DNA of 15,275 bases from Chitinispirillaceae bacterium (GCA_016926315.1 JAFGOU010000464.1:1-15275); one strand, 5' to 3'; counted from the first letter of the stretch, positions 7,555 through 14,931 are shown. The notes: generated by a model from the letters alone, not told the origin. Translations and numbers: made by a program.

Positions 7555-8924
7555 TGTTCGTTTTCTCTATTGAAAAGCTTTGAAAGGAAACGCTTCTGCT
7601 GCTTCCCCGGTGGCGGATTCAGCTTCTTCTGCATTCTGATGTCGGTGTCCTCCACCGGAACGGAATCGCGTGACAATGGCCGCCGGGGGAATGACGCATC
7701 CTGTGAATCGACGTGATATACGTTGTAGTCCCGTTCGTTGATCTGAGTGCGTGCGGGACGTTGTTTCTGCGGATATGATACCGCGTGTGCGTTGCCGTGC
7801 GGCTGCGCTTCCGGTGCTCCAGCCTGGGGACGCGCGGGCTCCGCCGGCGTTCCTTGCGCAGGTCCGAAGTGCGGTGGTTCCATCGTTGCGGGTTCATTAT
7901 CATCGGATTGAGCAGGCATGTGATAGGCAGTCGGTCTTTGCGGAGCCGGCGTCGGTTTTACGGGATGCTGCTGGACCGGAAGCGGCTCAAAGTTGACAAA
8001 CCCATATGGCGGTGCTGCCTGCGGTTCTGCCGGCCGGGGCGGTGGTGGTGGCGGATAGGCTGCCTGCTGAGGAGCGTACGACTGCTGATCGGGGAATCGG
8101 GGCGGCTGCACGGGAGGCCGCTGCTGCTGACCGGGCATTCCGGGTTGAACGTATTGCTGACGTGTCTGTTGTTGCGGCTGCTGATAGGGGGGCTGTACAG
8201 AAACGCCATATCCCTGCTGCGGCTGGTACTGCTGCTGCGGCGGACGGGCCGGCATCGGTTGCTGCGGAGGATACTGCTGAGCGCCTCCCGAAGGAGGTGG
8301 TACAGGGCGCTGGGCCGCGCCTCCACGTGACAGGCGGGAATATTTTCTGTTCAGGTTGTCGATAACGATTTTTCCCATGAGTTTAAGCGCGTCAAAAACG
8401 CCGATGCCTTTATTGGCGACCGATTCCGTCCAGGGGAGATTGTATTTGTTGATATGCTGCTGAAGTTCTTCGATAGTCATCGCGTTGGGAAGGTCGCGTT
8501 TGTTGTACTGGATGATTATCGGGATCTCTTCCCGTTTATAATGATATTCAGCCAGATTGTCTTCGAGGTTCTGAAAACTTTCGAGATTTTCGGCTATCTT
8601 ATCGGGAGCCGAATCCGCGACGAATACTACGCCGTCCACCCCTCGAAGGACAAGTTTGCGCGTTGCGTTGTAATACACCTGGCCCGGTACCGTATACAAC
8701 TGGAATTTGGTTGAAAATCCCTTGATGGTTCCGAGGTCAAGAGGGAGAAAATCAAAAAACAGGGTACGGTCCTGCTCGGTGGCAAGCGAAACCATGTCGC
8801 TTTTGTGTTCCGGCGGAATTTTGCGGTGAATCACCTGAAGGTTGGTGGTTTTTCCGCTTAATCCAGGGCCGTAATAGACGAGTTTAACACTTATTTCCCG
8901 GGCACCGTAATTAATTGAAGCCAT
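7551..8924 (-). CDS. mglA: MglA-type small Ras-like GTPase with long disordered Pro/Gln-rich tail
   Basis: Residues 1-195 are very close, as remembered, to Myxococcus xanthus MglA, the switch GTPase for cell polarity and gliding. The P-loop is GPGLSGKTTN (19-28), switch I includes Arg53 in TEQDRTLFFDF, switch II is TVPGQ with Gln82, and the base-specificity motif is NKRD (141-144). Arg53 and Gln82 occupy the same positions as the MglA residues needed for GTP hydrolysis, so the enzyme should be active. MglA is about 195 residues; this protein has 457. Residues about 205-390 are Pro/Gln/Tyr-rich low complexity. A less repetitive charged end follows, finishing in a basic amphipathic stretch KQQKRFLSKLFNRENEQ that might bind membrane or a partner. 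The ATG at 8924 follows AAAAGGAT at 7 nt. It overlaps the roadblock gene by 4 nt and lies 139 nt downstream of the DUF4388 gene. Activity in polarity, adhesion or motility is inference. Confidence 0.95.
   Translation of the reverse strand: MASINYGAREISVKLVYYGPGLSGKTTNLQVIHRKIPPEHKSDMVSLATEQDRTLFFDFLPLDLGTIKGFSTKFQLYTVPGQVYYNATRKLVLRGVDGVVFVADSAPDKIAENLESFQNLEDNLAEYHYKREEIPIIIQYNKRDLPNAMTIEELQQHINKYNLPWTESVANKGIGVFDALKLMGKIVIDNLNRKYSRLSRGGAAQRPVPPPSGGAQQYPPQQPMPARPPQQQYQPQQGYGVSVQPPYQQPQQQTRQQYVQPGMPGQQQRPPVQPPRFPDQQSYAPQQAAYPPPPPPRPAEPQAAPPYGFVNFEPLPVQQHPVKPTPAPQRPTAYHMPAQSDDNEPATMEPPHFGPAQGTPAEPARPQAGAPEAQPHGNAHAVSYPQKQRPARTQINERDYNVYHVDSQDASFPRRPLSRDSVPVEDTDIRMQKKLNPPPGKQQKRFLSKLFNRENEQ
7755..8312 (-). 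repeat. Low-complexity Pro/Gln-coding tract in the GTPase tail
   Basis: On the - strand this part of the GTPase gene is dense in CAG, CAA and CCN codons, giving irregular QQ/PP/QQY units and a run of six prolines (291-296). The units are not exact tandem repeats. The bias also opens long antisense frames on the + strand, which are artefacts. Tracts like this can change length by slippage or recombination between strains. Confidence 0.75.
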
Positions 8925-8994
8925 GAAATCATCCTTTTGTTAGGTCAGTCCCTGGTTAAAATATGGCAACGCATGTTGTTATTAATGCACGTTA

Positions 8995-9008
8995 ACCCTC
9001 GAAAGGGT
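8995..9008 (-). other. Short UUCG-loop hairpin upstream of the GTPase gene
   Basis: Read on the - strand, ACCCT-TTCG-AGGGT forms a perfect 5-bp stem with a UUCG tetraloop, a very stable RNA fold. It sits 71 nt before the GTPase start and about 57 nt after the DUF4388 stop. No U-tract follows, so it is not a standard terminator. It may be a processing or stability element between the two genes, or an operator next to the -10 box at 9009-9014. Confidence 0.35.
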
Positions 9009-9038
9009 AATATAGTTCCCCCGGTTGATGCGAAGCAA
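9009..9038 (-). promoter_or_regulatory. Candidate internal promoter for the GTPase-roadblock pair
   Basis: On the - strand TTGCTT (9038-9033) and TATATT (9014-9009, 5/6 match to -10) are separated by 18 nt. Transcription would start near 9002, leaving an approximately 80-nt leader before the GTPase ATG. This would allow the GTPase and roadblock genes to be expressed apart from the two upstream membrane-protein genes. Found by eye. Confidence 0.35.
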
Positions 9039-9063
9039 GAAACTGCTCTTTCGTCCGCGAGAC

Positions 9064-10191
9064 CTATCTCTTTAAACCTGGATATAGTATATAATTCTTT
9101 TTAGCGCGTGGCAATTCCTTAATCGATCTCATGGTAAATAGCGGTTTGATATCGCTTTCCATAAGCAGACCCTTTCTGGTCAGTTCCTGGACGCTTGAGG
9201 TGGGGGTGCCTTTTAGACCATGATAGTGCAAGGTGGCGATCGCCACCTTTTGAATGGTTCCCCCGAGCGGTACTTCAAGCCTCGCCAGCTGCCGGTCGAT
9301 TTCAAGGTCGAGCAGAATAACTCCCCGCAAGAGCGAGGACCCCATGAACGCGATAACTAACGCCATGACAAGCGTGATACCAAGAGCGGCAATGGTGGTC
9401 AGAGGCCGTATCTCTTTCTGGGTCTCCATCTCTTTTTTTTCAAGGGCGGCGACCACCGACTGTGAAATGCGAGTGGAAAGGGGAGTAATGCGGCCGCTGT
9501 TAATGAGCGACTGCAGGGCCTCGTAGACCTTGTATTCGGTAAGACAGGTGGTTCTGAACAGCGCCGAGACCGGAGAAATCCCGTCGATTCTGGAATAGAC
9601 GTACTCTTCCGGCTGTGTAAGGGGATCGATCGCGTCGGAAAGCTCGGGAGGGCGCCGTTCGCTGGTCACGAACACGACTTCATTGGTGATGCTTTTTTTC
9701 ATGCGGTTCCACTCGTCAACACGCCGCATTGCCTCCATCGCCATGTTTTCAACCGATATCGATACACACGAAGGAGCTATGTCGTCGACGTAGGGGACCG
9801 ATGAAAAGTAATAAGTGCCCTTTGTCCAGAGAAAAAAGCCGCAGGCAATGTCTTCAACGACGGAAACGGCGAACGATTCCAGCACTTCCTTGCTGAGCAG
9901 GTTCTGGTGGAGGATTTCGTTAAACAAGCCGTCCATGTTGTTCTCGAACGATTGAAAAAGGCCCCTGATCTCATCTCCGGGATAGTTGCAGACCGTAACC
10001 AGCACATTGAACAATTTACGGCGAATCTGTTCGTCGCCTTTCACCGCGCCGGCAACAAGACCCTCTTTAAAGGCGAGGATACCCTCTTCATCGCCGGTGG
10101 AAAGGATGAGTTTCCCCGTGATTTTCTGTTGGGCCAGCAGATTGAAAATGTCGGCCAGAATAAATTCGCGAAGAGAACCCTTAAGGACCAC
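9064..10191 (-). CDS. Membrane-anchored DUF4388-domain protein
   Basis: Function is not established. Residues 1-165 match the DUF4388 (PatA N-terminal-like) pattern: LKGSLREFILADIFNLLAQQ, then GKLILSTGDEEGILAFKEG and a helical part. This domain often accompanies response regulators and MglA/roadblock genes in deltaproteobacteria and cyanobacteria. Residues about 195-240 (YVYSRIDGISPVSALF, TEYKVYEALQSLINSGRI) look like the small winged-helix-like module often found after DUF4388. One transmembrane helix (about 264-286) follows, then about 85 residues that would lie outside the cytoplasm. The start is GTG at 10191, preceded by AAGGGAG at 6 nt. It lies 33 nt after the stop of the TPR membrane protein, so the two are probably co-transcribed. 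With the GTPase pair downstream it may be the membrane adaptor of the system; that is inference. Confidence 0.85.
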   Translation of the reverse strand: MVLKGSLREFILADIFNLLAQQKITGKLILSTGDEEGILAFKEGLVAGAVKGDEQIRRKLFNVLVTVCNYPGDEIRGLFQSFENNMDGLFNEILHQNLLSKEVLESFAVSVVEDIACGFFLWTKGTYYFSSVPYVDDIAPSCVSISVENMAMEAMRRVDEWNRMKKSITNEVVFVTSERRPPELSDAIDPLTQPEEYVYSRIDGISPVSALFRTTCLTEYKVYEALQSLINSGRITPLSTRISQSVVAALEKKEMETQKEIRPLTTIAALGITLVMALVIAFMGSSLLRGVILLDLEIDRQLARLEVPLGGTIQKVAIATLHYHGLKGTPTSSVQELTRKGLLMESDIKPLFTMRSIKELPRAKKNYILYPGLKR

Positions 10192-10204
10192 CGGTTACTC
10201 CCTT
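10192..10204 (-). promoter_or_regulatory. Ribosome binding site supporting a GTG start
   Basis: AAGGGAG (10204-10198 on the - strand) is 6 nt before the GTG at 10191. A nearby ATG at 10207 is out of frame. The GTG is thus the likely initiation codon of the DUF4388 protein, and the resulting N-terminus begins right at the conserved domain. Confidence 0.65.
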
Positions 10205-10224
10205 CATGATCGGACAGAGCGGAT

Positions 10225-12378
10225 TCATGCGAGTATCGGCTCCTTTTTACGAAATAAAAAAACGATCGTCCGGATCAGAAAAATGCCGTTATATACGAAA
10301 ACAGCAAACGGAAGTTTTTCCATGATTCCATACGCCGCCCAGTGGGGATAAGCAAGGTGCGCACCTGAAAGACAGGCGAAGGTAGCATACCCGGTTGAAG
10401 TAAGCACGAGCAGGGGAACGATCGCCATCAGCCGGTGAGTATTTGCGAACAACATGCCGCTTCCCGGCAGCGCGACATCGAGCAGGTGACCGAAAAGACC
10501 CCTGATACGGCGCTGGCGGTGCATGATGGTTGACTGGATGGCGGCAAGCGATTTAACATTCCGGATATACTGCGTTTTCTGGGCGCATGCCGGACATAAT
10601 TCCTTTTTTCCGCATTGCCGGCAGATCGTCCGCTTGCACAGACGGCAGGTGCCGGTCGAGGCCGCACCCGCATGAGCGGCGGGTGTCAGTCCCCACACCA
10701 CGAGCAAGAAAAACAGGAATATGAACACCATCAACGATGGAAGAAGCGGAAGGCCGAAAAATGCCGGACCCCAGAGTACCTTCGCCGTGTTCCAGGAACC
10801 GCCGTATGCCGGGAAAATTGAAAGCCAGAACTCTCTGCCGCTGAAATCCGGGTTCATGACCTGCCGGCATACGGGCCAGCTGTTTAAGAAATAGACCGTA
10901 TTTTCGTTGATGAAGTCATTAATTCTTGTCTGTTTTCCTGGTGAGAGCATCTTCATGAAATCGAGGTCAATGGTCGTGTCGGCATTCCTGGCATAGCACT
11001 GTGCCAGATTGAAACGGGCGGTCATGTCGTCCGGATACTTGGTCAGCACCTGCTGGTAATACCTTACCGCGGTCGTGTAATCTCCGGATTGATAGGCGTT
11101 ATTGCCGGCGAACGTCAGGAACACGCGGTCGTTATTCCGCAGGTCAACCGCCTTCTGAATGGTGACGCGAGAGGCGGCGGTGTCTTTCTGCTTGAGGGAA
11201 AACAGCGACGAGGAAAGATAGGCGAGTGCATCGGCAGGATCGACGATCACTTTTTTAAGAGCGGACTGATGGAGGTCGCCCTGGTAGCCTTCCTGCAACG
11301 CACGCGTGAAGATCATCAGCGAACTCTGCGGAGAACGTGCCTGAAAAAGCATATGCTGGAAGCGGATGGCGAGGGGAGAGACGGTCAGCATGAGGATGGC
11401 CGCCCCGGCGAGAATTTTTTCTTTTTTGTCGGCAAACTGCCAGATGAGAAAAGCAACCAGCCACAGAAAGGGAAGGAGCCCGAATGACACGAATGAAAGC
11501 AGCACCACAATGGGAAGCACGGTTTTAAGCGGGGAAGGGACCGTATCGGGAAGTCGGTCGACAACGGGATGAACCGCAGAGGGAAGAAGGCGCGCTCCCA
11601 GGCCGATAAAAACAGAAATGACGAAAGTGAGACAGAAGATCCACACCCAATCAAAGGTATGCGATATCAGCCTGAGCTGCAACTGCCATGACCCGGCGCA
11701 TTTGTCTGCCAGATTGGAAAGCGTGGTGAAAAAGAGCCGAGGGTGCGACGGAATGCAGTTTCGCAGGCGATGCACCCCGGACCAGACCTGTAAAGGGTCG
11801 AACCTTTCCGCCCAGGCGTAATAGGAAAAAGCCGAGGTGAGATCCTTGGCCTTTTCGTTCTGCTGTGCGTAGAATAGTAGTTGCTGGGCGATTGCCGGCG
11901 CCGAAGAGGCGCCGGATGCAAGAAAAAGTTTTTCCAGGTGCATAAGGCATCGTTCGGCCCAGACATTCTGACGATTACGGGTGAACTCGACGAACAATGC
12001 CCAGGTGGTGCCGGGATCCTGTTTCGCCAGCGCAAGAGAGGCCGAGAAATGCATCGAAGAGGCTGGTTTGCTGCGATCGCATTCGATGATTCCAGCCAGA
12101 AAATGGTACCAGGGAGAAAGCGTGTCTTTTTTTACGGTGATCCTGTCGCAGACCATCTGCCTTTGAATATCGTTAAGCAGAACGAGAGAGAAATTGGAGG
12201 TGTCCGGGAGTACCGATTTGTAGTAGGCGTCTCTCAGATAGAGCGCGCTGTCGATTTTTGAGACCCAGAATGGGGCAATGACCTGGTATGCCGAATACGA
12301 CGTTATGGGAAACGATAAAAGAAGCAGCACGAAAGCCAATCGCAGCAAGGAACGCAAACCTCCTCTCTCCATACGCAT
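10225..12378 (-). CDS. Multi-pass membrane protein with TPR repeats and a six-cysteine zinc-finger segment
   Basis: I do not recognise a named family. The 717 residues begin with a signal peptide or signal anchor (about 11-30). A helical region (about 35-240) carries TPR-like helices (SALYLRDAYYKSVL, AFSYYAWAERFDP). Further hydrophobic segments lie at about 243-264, 285-313, 320-338, 543-563, 650-672 and 690-710. Between the fourth and fifth, residues 385-466 contain clear TPR units (NNAYQSGDYTTAVRYYQQVL, then YPDDMTARFNLAQCYAR). After the 543-563 helix comes a cysteine cluster C578-x2-C581-x4-C586-x2-C589-x5-C595-x2-C598, fit for two zinc knuckles, presumably cytoplasmic. AAGGAGG lies 13 nt before the ATG at 12378, which is long; the Met at residue 3 is an alternative start. 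It heads the block leading to DUF4388, the GTPase and the roadblock protein. A role as receptor or scaffold is a guess. Confidence 0.85.
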   Translation of the reverse strand: MRMERGGLRSLLRLAFVLLLLSFPITSYSAYQVIAPFWVSKIDSALYLRDAYYKSVLPDTSNFSLVLLNDIQRQMVCDRITVKKDTLSPWYHFLAGIIECDRSKPASSMHFSASLALAKQDPGTTWALFVEFTRNRQNVWAERCLMHLEKLFLASGASSAPAIAQQLLFYAQQNEKAKDLTSAFSYYAWAERFDPLQVWSGVHRLRNCIPSHPRLFFTTLSNLADKCAGSWQLQLRLISHTFDWVWIFCLTFVISVFIGLGARLLPSAVHPVVDRLPDTVPSPLKTVLPIVVLLSFVSFGLLPFLWLVAFLIWQFADKKEKILAGAAILMLTVSPLAIRFQHMLFQARSPQSSLMIFTRALQEGYQGDLHQSALKKVIVDPADALAYLSSSLFSLKQKDTAASRVTIQKAVDLRNNDRVFLTFAGNNAYQSGDYTTAVRYYQQVLTKYPDDMTARFNLAQCYARNADTTIDLDFMKMLSPGKQTRINDFINENTVYFLNSWPVCRQVMNPDFSGREFWLSIFPAYGGSWNTAKVLWGPAFFGLPLLPSLMVFIFLFFLLVVWGLTPAAHAGAASTGTCRLCKRTICRQCGKKELCPACAQKTQYIRNVKSLAAIQSTIMHRQRRIRGLFGHLLDVALPGSGMLFANTHRLMAIVPLLVLTSTGYATFACLSGAHLAYPHWAAYGIMEKLPFAVFVYNGIFLIRTIVFLFRKKEPILA

Positions 12379-12465
12379 GAGGATATGTCTTCCTCCTTTT
12401 CGATACGATTGTTCCCGATACCGCTCGAGGCAGAGAACAGGGAGTTTCCTGCCGCCTGCTTCGTG

Positions 12466-12723
12466 CTATTGTGAAAGCGCGTTGACGTGCCTGCTCAATT
12501 TTGACTTTTTGTTTGCCGCGTTGTTGGAATGCAGCAATCCGACCTTGACACTTTTATCGATGATGGAATAGGTTTTTTTGAGTTCTTCCTGTCCGGTAGT
12601 CTTGTCCTTTGAAAGTAATACGTTTTTCACGGCGGTTTTTATCCGGGAACTGAGCGCACGGTTTATGGTATTTGCCTTTTTGCTTTTACGCGCCGCTTTT
12701 TCTGCTGATTTATGCCGTTGCAT
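12466..12723 (-). CDS. rpsT: Ribosomal protein S20
   Basis: Small-subunit protein that binds 16S rRNA early in 30S assembly. The 85 residues match the usual length. The Lys/Arg-rich, Ala-rich helical start (RHKSAEKAARKSKKANTIN) and the closing block with KVGLLHSNNAANKKSKLSRHV correspond to the conserved S20 pattern in which G-L/I-H-K/S-N-x-A-A-x-K precedes the terminal helix. An AAAGGAG ribosome binding site 7 nt upstream supports the ATG at 12723. It lies 87 nt upstream of the TPR membrane gene on the same strand; read-through is possible because no intrinsic terminator is visible between them. Confidence 0.95.
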   Translation of the reverse strand: MQRHKSAEKAARKSKKANTINRALSSRIKTAVKNVLLSKDKTTGQEELKKTYSIIDKSVKVGLLHSNNAANKKSKLSRHVNALSQ

Positions 12724-12746
12724 GCTCCGACTCCTTTAGATAGACG

Positions 12747-12775
12747 AAAATACGTCCGCTTAAGTGGATATTCAA
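12747..12775 (-). promoter_or_regulatory. rpsT: Candidate promoter for rpsT
   Basis: On the - strand TTGAAT (12775-12770) and TATTTT (12752-12747) lie 17 nt apart; each is a 4/6 match to the sigma70 boxes. The predicted start near 12740 would give a very short leader before the rpsT RBS. Tentative. Confidence 0.3.
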
Positions 12776-12783
12776 ATGAGGGA

Positions 12784-12811
12784 TACCGGAGAACTAAATG
12801 AAATTCCGGTA
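12784..12811. repeat. Perfect 7-bp inverted repeat between pdxJ and rpsT
   Basis: TACCGGA (12784-12790) and TCCGGTA (12805-12811) flank a 14-nt AT-rich spacer. It lies just upstream of the candidate rpsT promoter and about 85 nt beyond the pdxJ stop. No U-run follows on the - strand, so it is a poor terminator; an operator or a processing hairpin is equally possible. The rest of this 172-nt gap shows only a distant GGGACC/GGTCCC pair (12844-12849 and 12890-12895). Confidence 0.35.
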
Positions 12812-12895
12812 AAACCCTGCTTAAAATAATTCATACAAGCACAAGGGACCAATAAAAGCGAAACCAACGGTATCCTTCGGTCCGATGGCGGTCCC

Positions 12896-13609
12896 TCAAA
12901 CAAGAAGCGCCAGCATGTCTTTGACCGCCGCCTGAATGCCGCAGAGCGATGCGCGCGAGATAATGGCATGGCCGATGTTCAGCTCTTCGATGCTTGGTAT
13001 CGCCGCCACCGGTTGTACGTTCCGGTAGCTTAACCCGTGGCCCGCATTGACACGAAGGCCGAACTTGTCAGCCGCTTCCGACATCAACGTCAGCTTGTCC
13101 AGTTCTTCGACGCGTACGCTTTCGGTCACGGCATTTGCATAATAACCGGTATGCAGTTCCACATGTGAGGCATTAACCCTTTTTGACGATTTGATCTGGT
13201 TGAAATCCGGCGCAATGAACATGCTGACAAGAATGTTGTTGCTGCGGAGCGTTTCAACCGCCTGGGCGAACTCTTTTTCATGCTGCCGTACCGACAATCC
13301 GCCCTCCGTGGTTTTTTCCTCACGTTTTTCCGGTACCAGCGTCACCATGAACGGCTGTAAATCGATGGCCAATTTGACCATCTCCGGTGTGCAGGCCATT
13401 TCAAGATTGAGGTGGGTGGTCATCAGTTGCCGCAGAAGTTGTACATCGCGATCCTGAATATGACGCCGGTCTTCGCGCAGATGGACGGTAATGCCATGCG
13501 CTCCTGCCAGTTCGGCAAGGATAGCCGCGTGCACCGGATCGGGTTCGGTTCCGCCCCGCGCCTGCCTGAGTGTCGCGATATGGTCGATATTCAAACCGAG
13601 GGTTGCCAT
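12896..13609 (-). CDS. pdxJ: Pyridoxine 5'-phosphate synthase
   Basis: Condenses 1-deoxy-D-xylulose 5-phosphate with the 3-amino-2-oxopropyl phosphate produced by PdxA to form pyridoxine 5'-phosphate, the last ring-forming step of DXP-dependent vitamin B6 synthesis in the cytoplasm. The 237-residue length is standard. Conserved features are [16 protein letters not shown] at the N-terminus, [14 protein letters not shown] with active-site His43, the Glu70 in [14 protein letters not shown] (151-158), [10 protein letters not shown] with His191, and the phosphate-binding [10 protein letters not shown] (211-220). AAAGGAG lies 6 nt before the ATG. It starts 75 nt after the stop of the YibQ-like gene on the same strand and may be co-transcribed with it. 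No pdxA is in the window. Confidence 0.98.
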   Translation of the reverse strand: MATLGLNIDHIATLRQARGGTEPDPVHAAILAELAGAHGITVHLREDRRHIQDRDVQLLRQLMTTHLNLEMACTPEMVKLAIDLQPFMVTLVPEKREEKTTEGGLSVRQHEKEFAQAVETLRSNNILVSMFIAPDFNQIKSSKRVNASHVELHTGYYANAVTESVRVEELDKLTLMSEAADKFGLRVNAGHGLSYRNVQPVAAIPSIEELNIGHAIISRASLCGIQAAVKDMLALLV

Positions 13610-13684
13610 ATTATCTCCTTTGCTGATAATGACGCTCCGCCGTAAAAACCATAGGGAAAAGTAAAAAAACGGGCGTCAGGTGCG

Positions 13685-14827
13685 CTATTGTTTTTTGTTG
13701 TTTTCGCCGCTTGAGAACAGCTCCGAAACGTAGGAAAGCGCCACACCGTTTCGAGTCAGCCCGGGCAGGGCCGACTCGATCGCCCGCAACGTCTTTCCTG
13801 AAGACGCACACAGGAGGACGCCGGCACCCCGCTTACGCGCTTCGTTGCCGTAATGGAGCAGTGCATCCCTCTGTGCATTTTTCGGCAAAGAGGAATCGAT
13901 GACGAAATCGACGGTTGCAACAGGGACGCCGTATCGGCGGGCCTGCGGTGCAACAAGGGATTGTATCGCCACCGGACGTTCGATAAAATATCCCCGTTTT
14001 TTTTTGATTTCCGAGAAGATGATGCCGGTAATTCGTGAATCTGAAAGTACCCGTGCGCCGCCGATATTCGAAAACCCGGAGAAGGACGGCACTGCCGCCG
14101 CGGCATCGCTCAGCATGGACCTGACCCTCTCTTCGGTGAAGTGCACCATAAGCCGAGGAACGGACCGGTCGATGAGTGCCGGAGCAGCCCCTTCCATGGG
14201 CAGGAGAATGATGATCTCTTTCCGGTATTCACCGGAGAGACGGGCTGTCTGGGCCGGAAGTGCCCTGGAAGGGAACAGGCCAAGGGTGAGAGGATGGGGG
14301 AACGAAAGAATCTCAATGGCCGTACGGCCGGCTGAAAAATTGAAATCCGAGATGATGATCGCCATCTTCGTGCTGCCGGTACTGAACCGGGAGGCACGGC
14401 GCAGCGAAAGGGCCACGATTTTTTCGCCGGGAGAAGAGGGGGTAAACCGTATGGTGCAGCGACTCCCGTCGGGAGAGCTGATGCAGTCGGTAACCCGAAA
14501 GGAGGTGCCCTCCGCCGCTCCGGAGAGAAGCCATACGATCCATTCAAGGGGCCGGCCCTGTGGAATGATCAGACGCACTTCCCGTATGCTGTCGGAGGTG
14601 GCTCTGACGGTCATCGTCGATTCCGGCACTTCAAGCTCTCCGAGGCGGGAACGTATATTATGTTCAAGCGTTGACGACGCGGTCATTTTTTTTGGGGGGG
14701 GCTTTCCGGCAAACAGAAGGCGCAGCGAATCGACCGTTTTCGCCGGAATGTCTCGGGTATGGAGAAACCATCCTGCGCCGGCGCAGGTAACCGTAAGTGA
14801 AATGAGTATGAATAACCGTAACCGCAT
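13685..14827 (-). CDS. Degenerate YibQ-family divergent polysaccharide deacetylase
   Basis: Residues about 154-372 follow the divergent polysaccharide deacetylase family (Polysacc_deac_2, YibQ type): KMAIIISDFNF, LTLGLFPS, EIIILLPMEG, a VPSFSGFSN segment, AIQSLVAPQARRYGVP, then a RKRGAGVLLCASSGKTLRAI helix and ALPGLTRNGVALSYVSEL. The N-terminus is a signal anchor (about 4-20), followed by a Lys/Pro patch and a small extra domain (50-150) of unknown fold, so the protein should be in the periplasm. Several polar motif residues look replaced: IIDD becomes IISD, the His of HLPME becomes Leu, NNHMGS becomes SNIGGA, and the IGHP-like segment becomes LCAS. If these serve metal binding, the protein is a pseudoenzyme with a binding or structural role. 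Homopolymers C8A8 (14701-14686) and A9 (14005-13997) lie in frame. There is no clear RBS before the ATG. Family call good; function open. Confidence 0.85.
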   Translation of the reverse strand: MRLRLFILISLTVTCAGAGWFLHTRDIPAKTVDSLRLLFAGKPPPKKMTASSTLEHNIRSRLGELEVPESTMTVRATSDSIREVRLIIPQGRPLEWIVWLLSGAAEGTSFRVTDCISSPDGSRCTIRFTPSSPGEKIVALSLRRASRFSTGSTKMAIIISDFNFSAGRTAIEILSFPHPLTLGLFPSRALPAQTARLSGEYRKEIIILLPMEGAAPALIDRSVPRLMVHFTEERVRSMLSDAAAAVPSFSGFSNIGGARVLSDSRITGIIFSEIKKKRGYFIERPVAIQSLVAPQARRYGVPVATVDFVIDSSLPKNAQRDALLHYGNEARKRGAGVLLCASSGKTLRAIESALPGLTRNGVALSYVSELFSSGENNKKQ

Positions 14828-14931
14828 CGTTCGTTCTGGACACCGGGGAGTGTTTTCGTTACCGGACGCCTTTGCTGCGGCGCATGGAACAAGAAAATAC
14901 CCCTTTCCCGCGGTTCCTGCAAGGCATTCGG

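Noticed and set aside
7755..8312. CRISPR-like or tandem repeat array
   Set aside because: The repeats are irregular codon-level Pro/Gln units in frame within a gene, with no constant repeat length and no spacers.
7785..8365. Two long + strand frames antisense to the GTPase tail, rich in Leu/Arg or Ala/Val
   Set aside because: They arise from reading the CAG/CCN codon bias of the Pro/Gln tail backwards. They carry no recognisable domain and their composition is repetitive.
13630..13678. TGACGC/GCGTCA inverted repeat with a T7 run on the - strand between the YibQ-like gene and pdxJ
   Set aside because: The arms are 37 nt apart and the T7 run falls inside the loop, so this is not a standard terminator; no compact hairpin precedes the T run.
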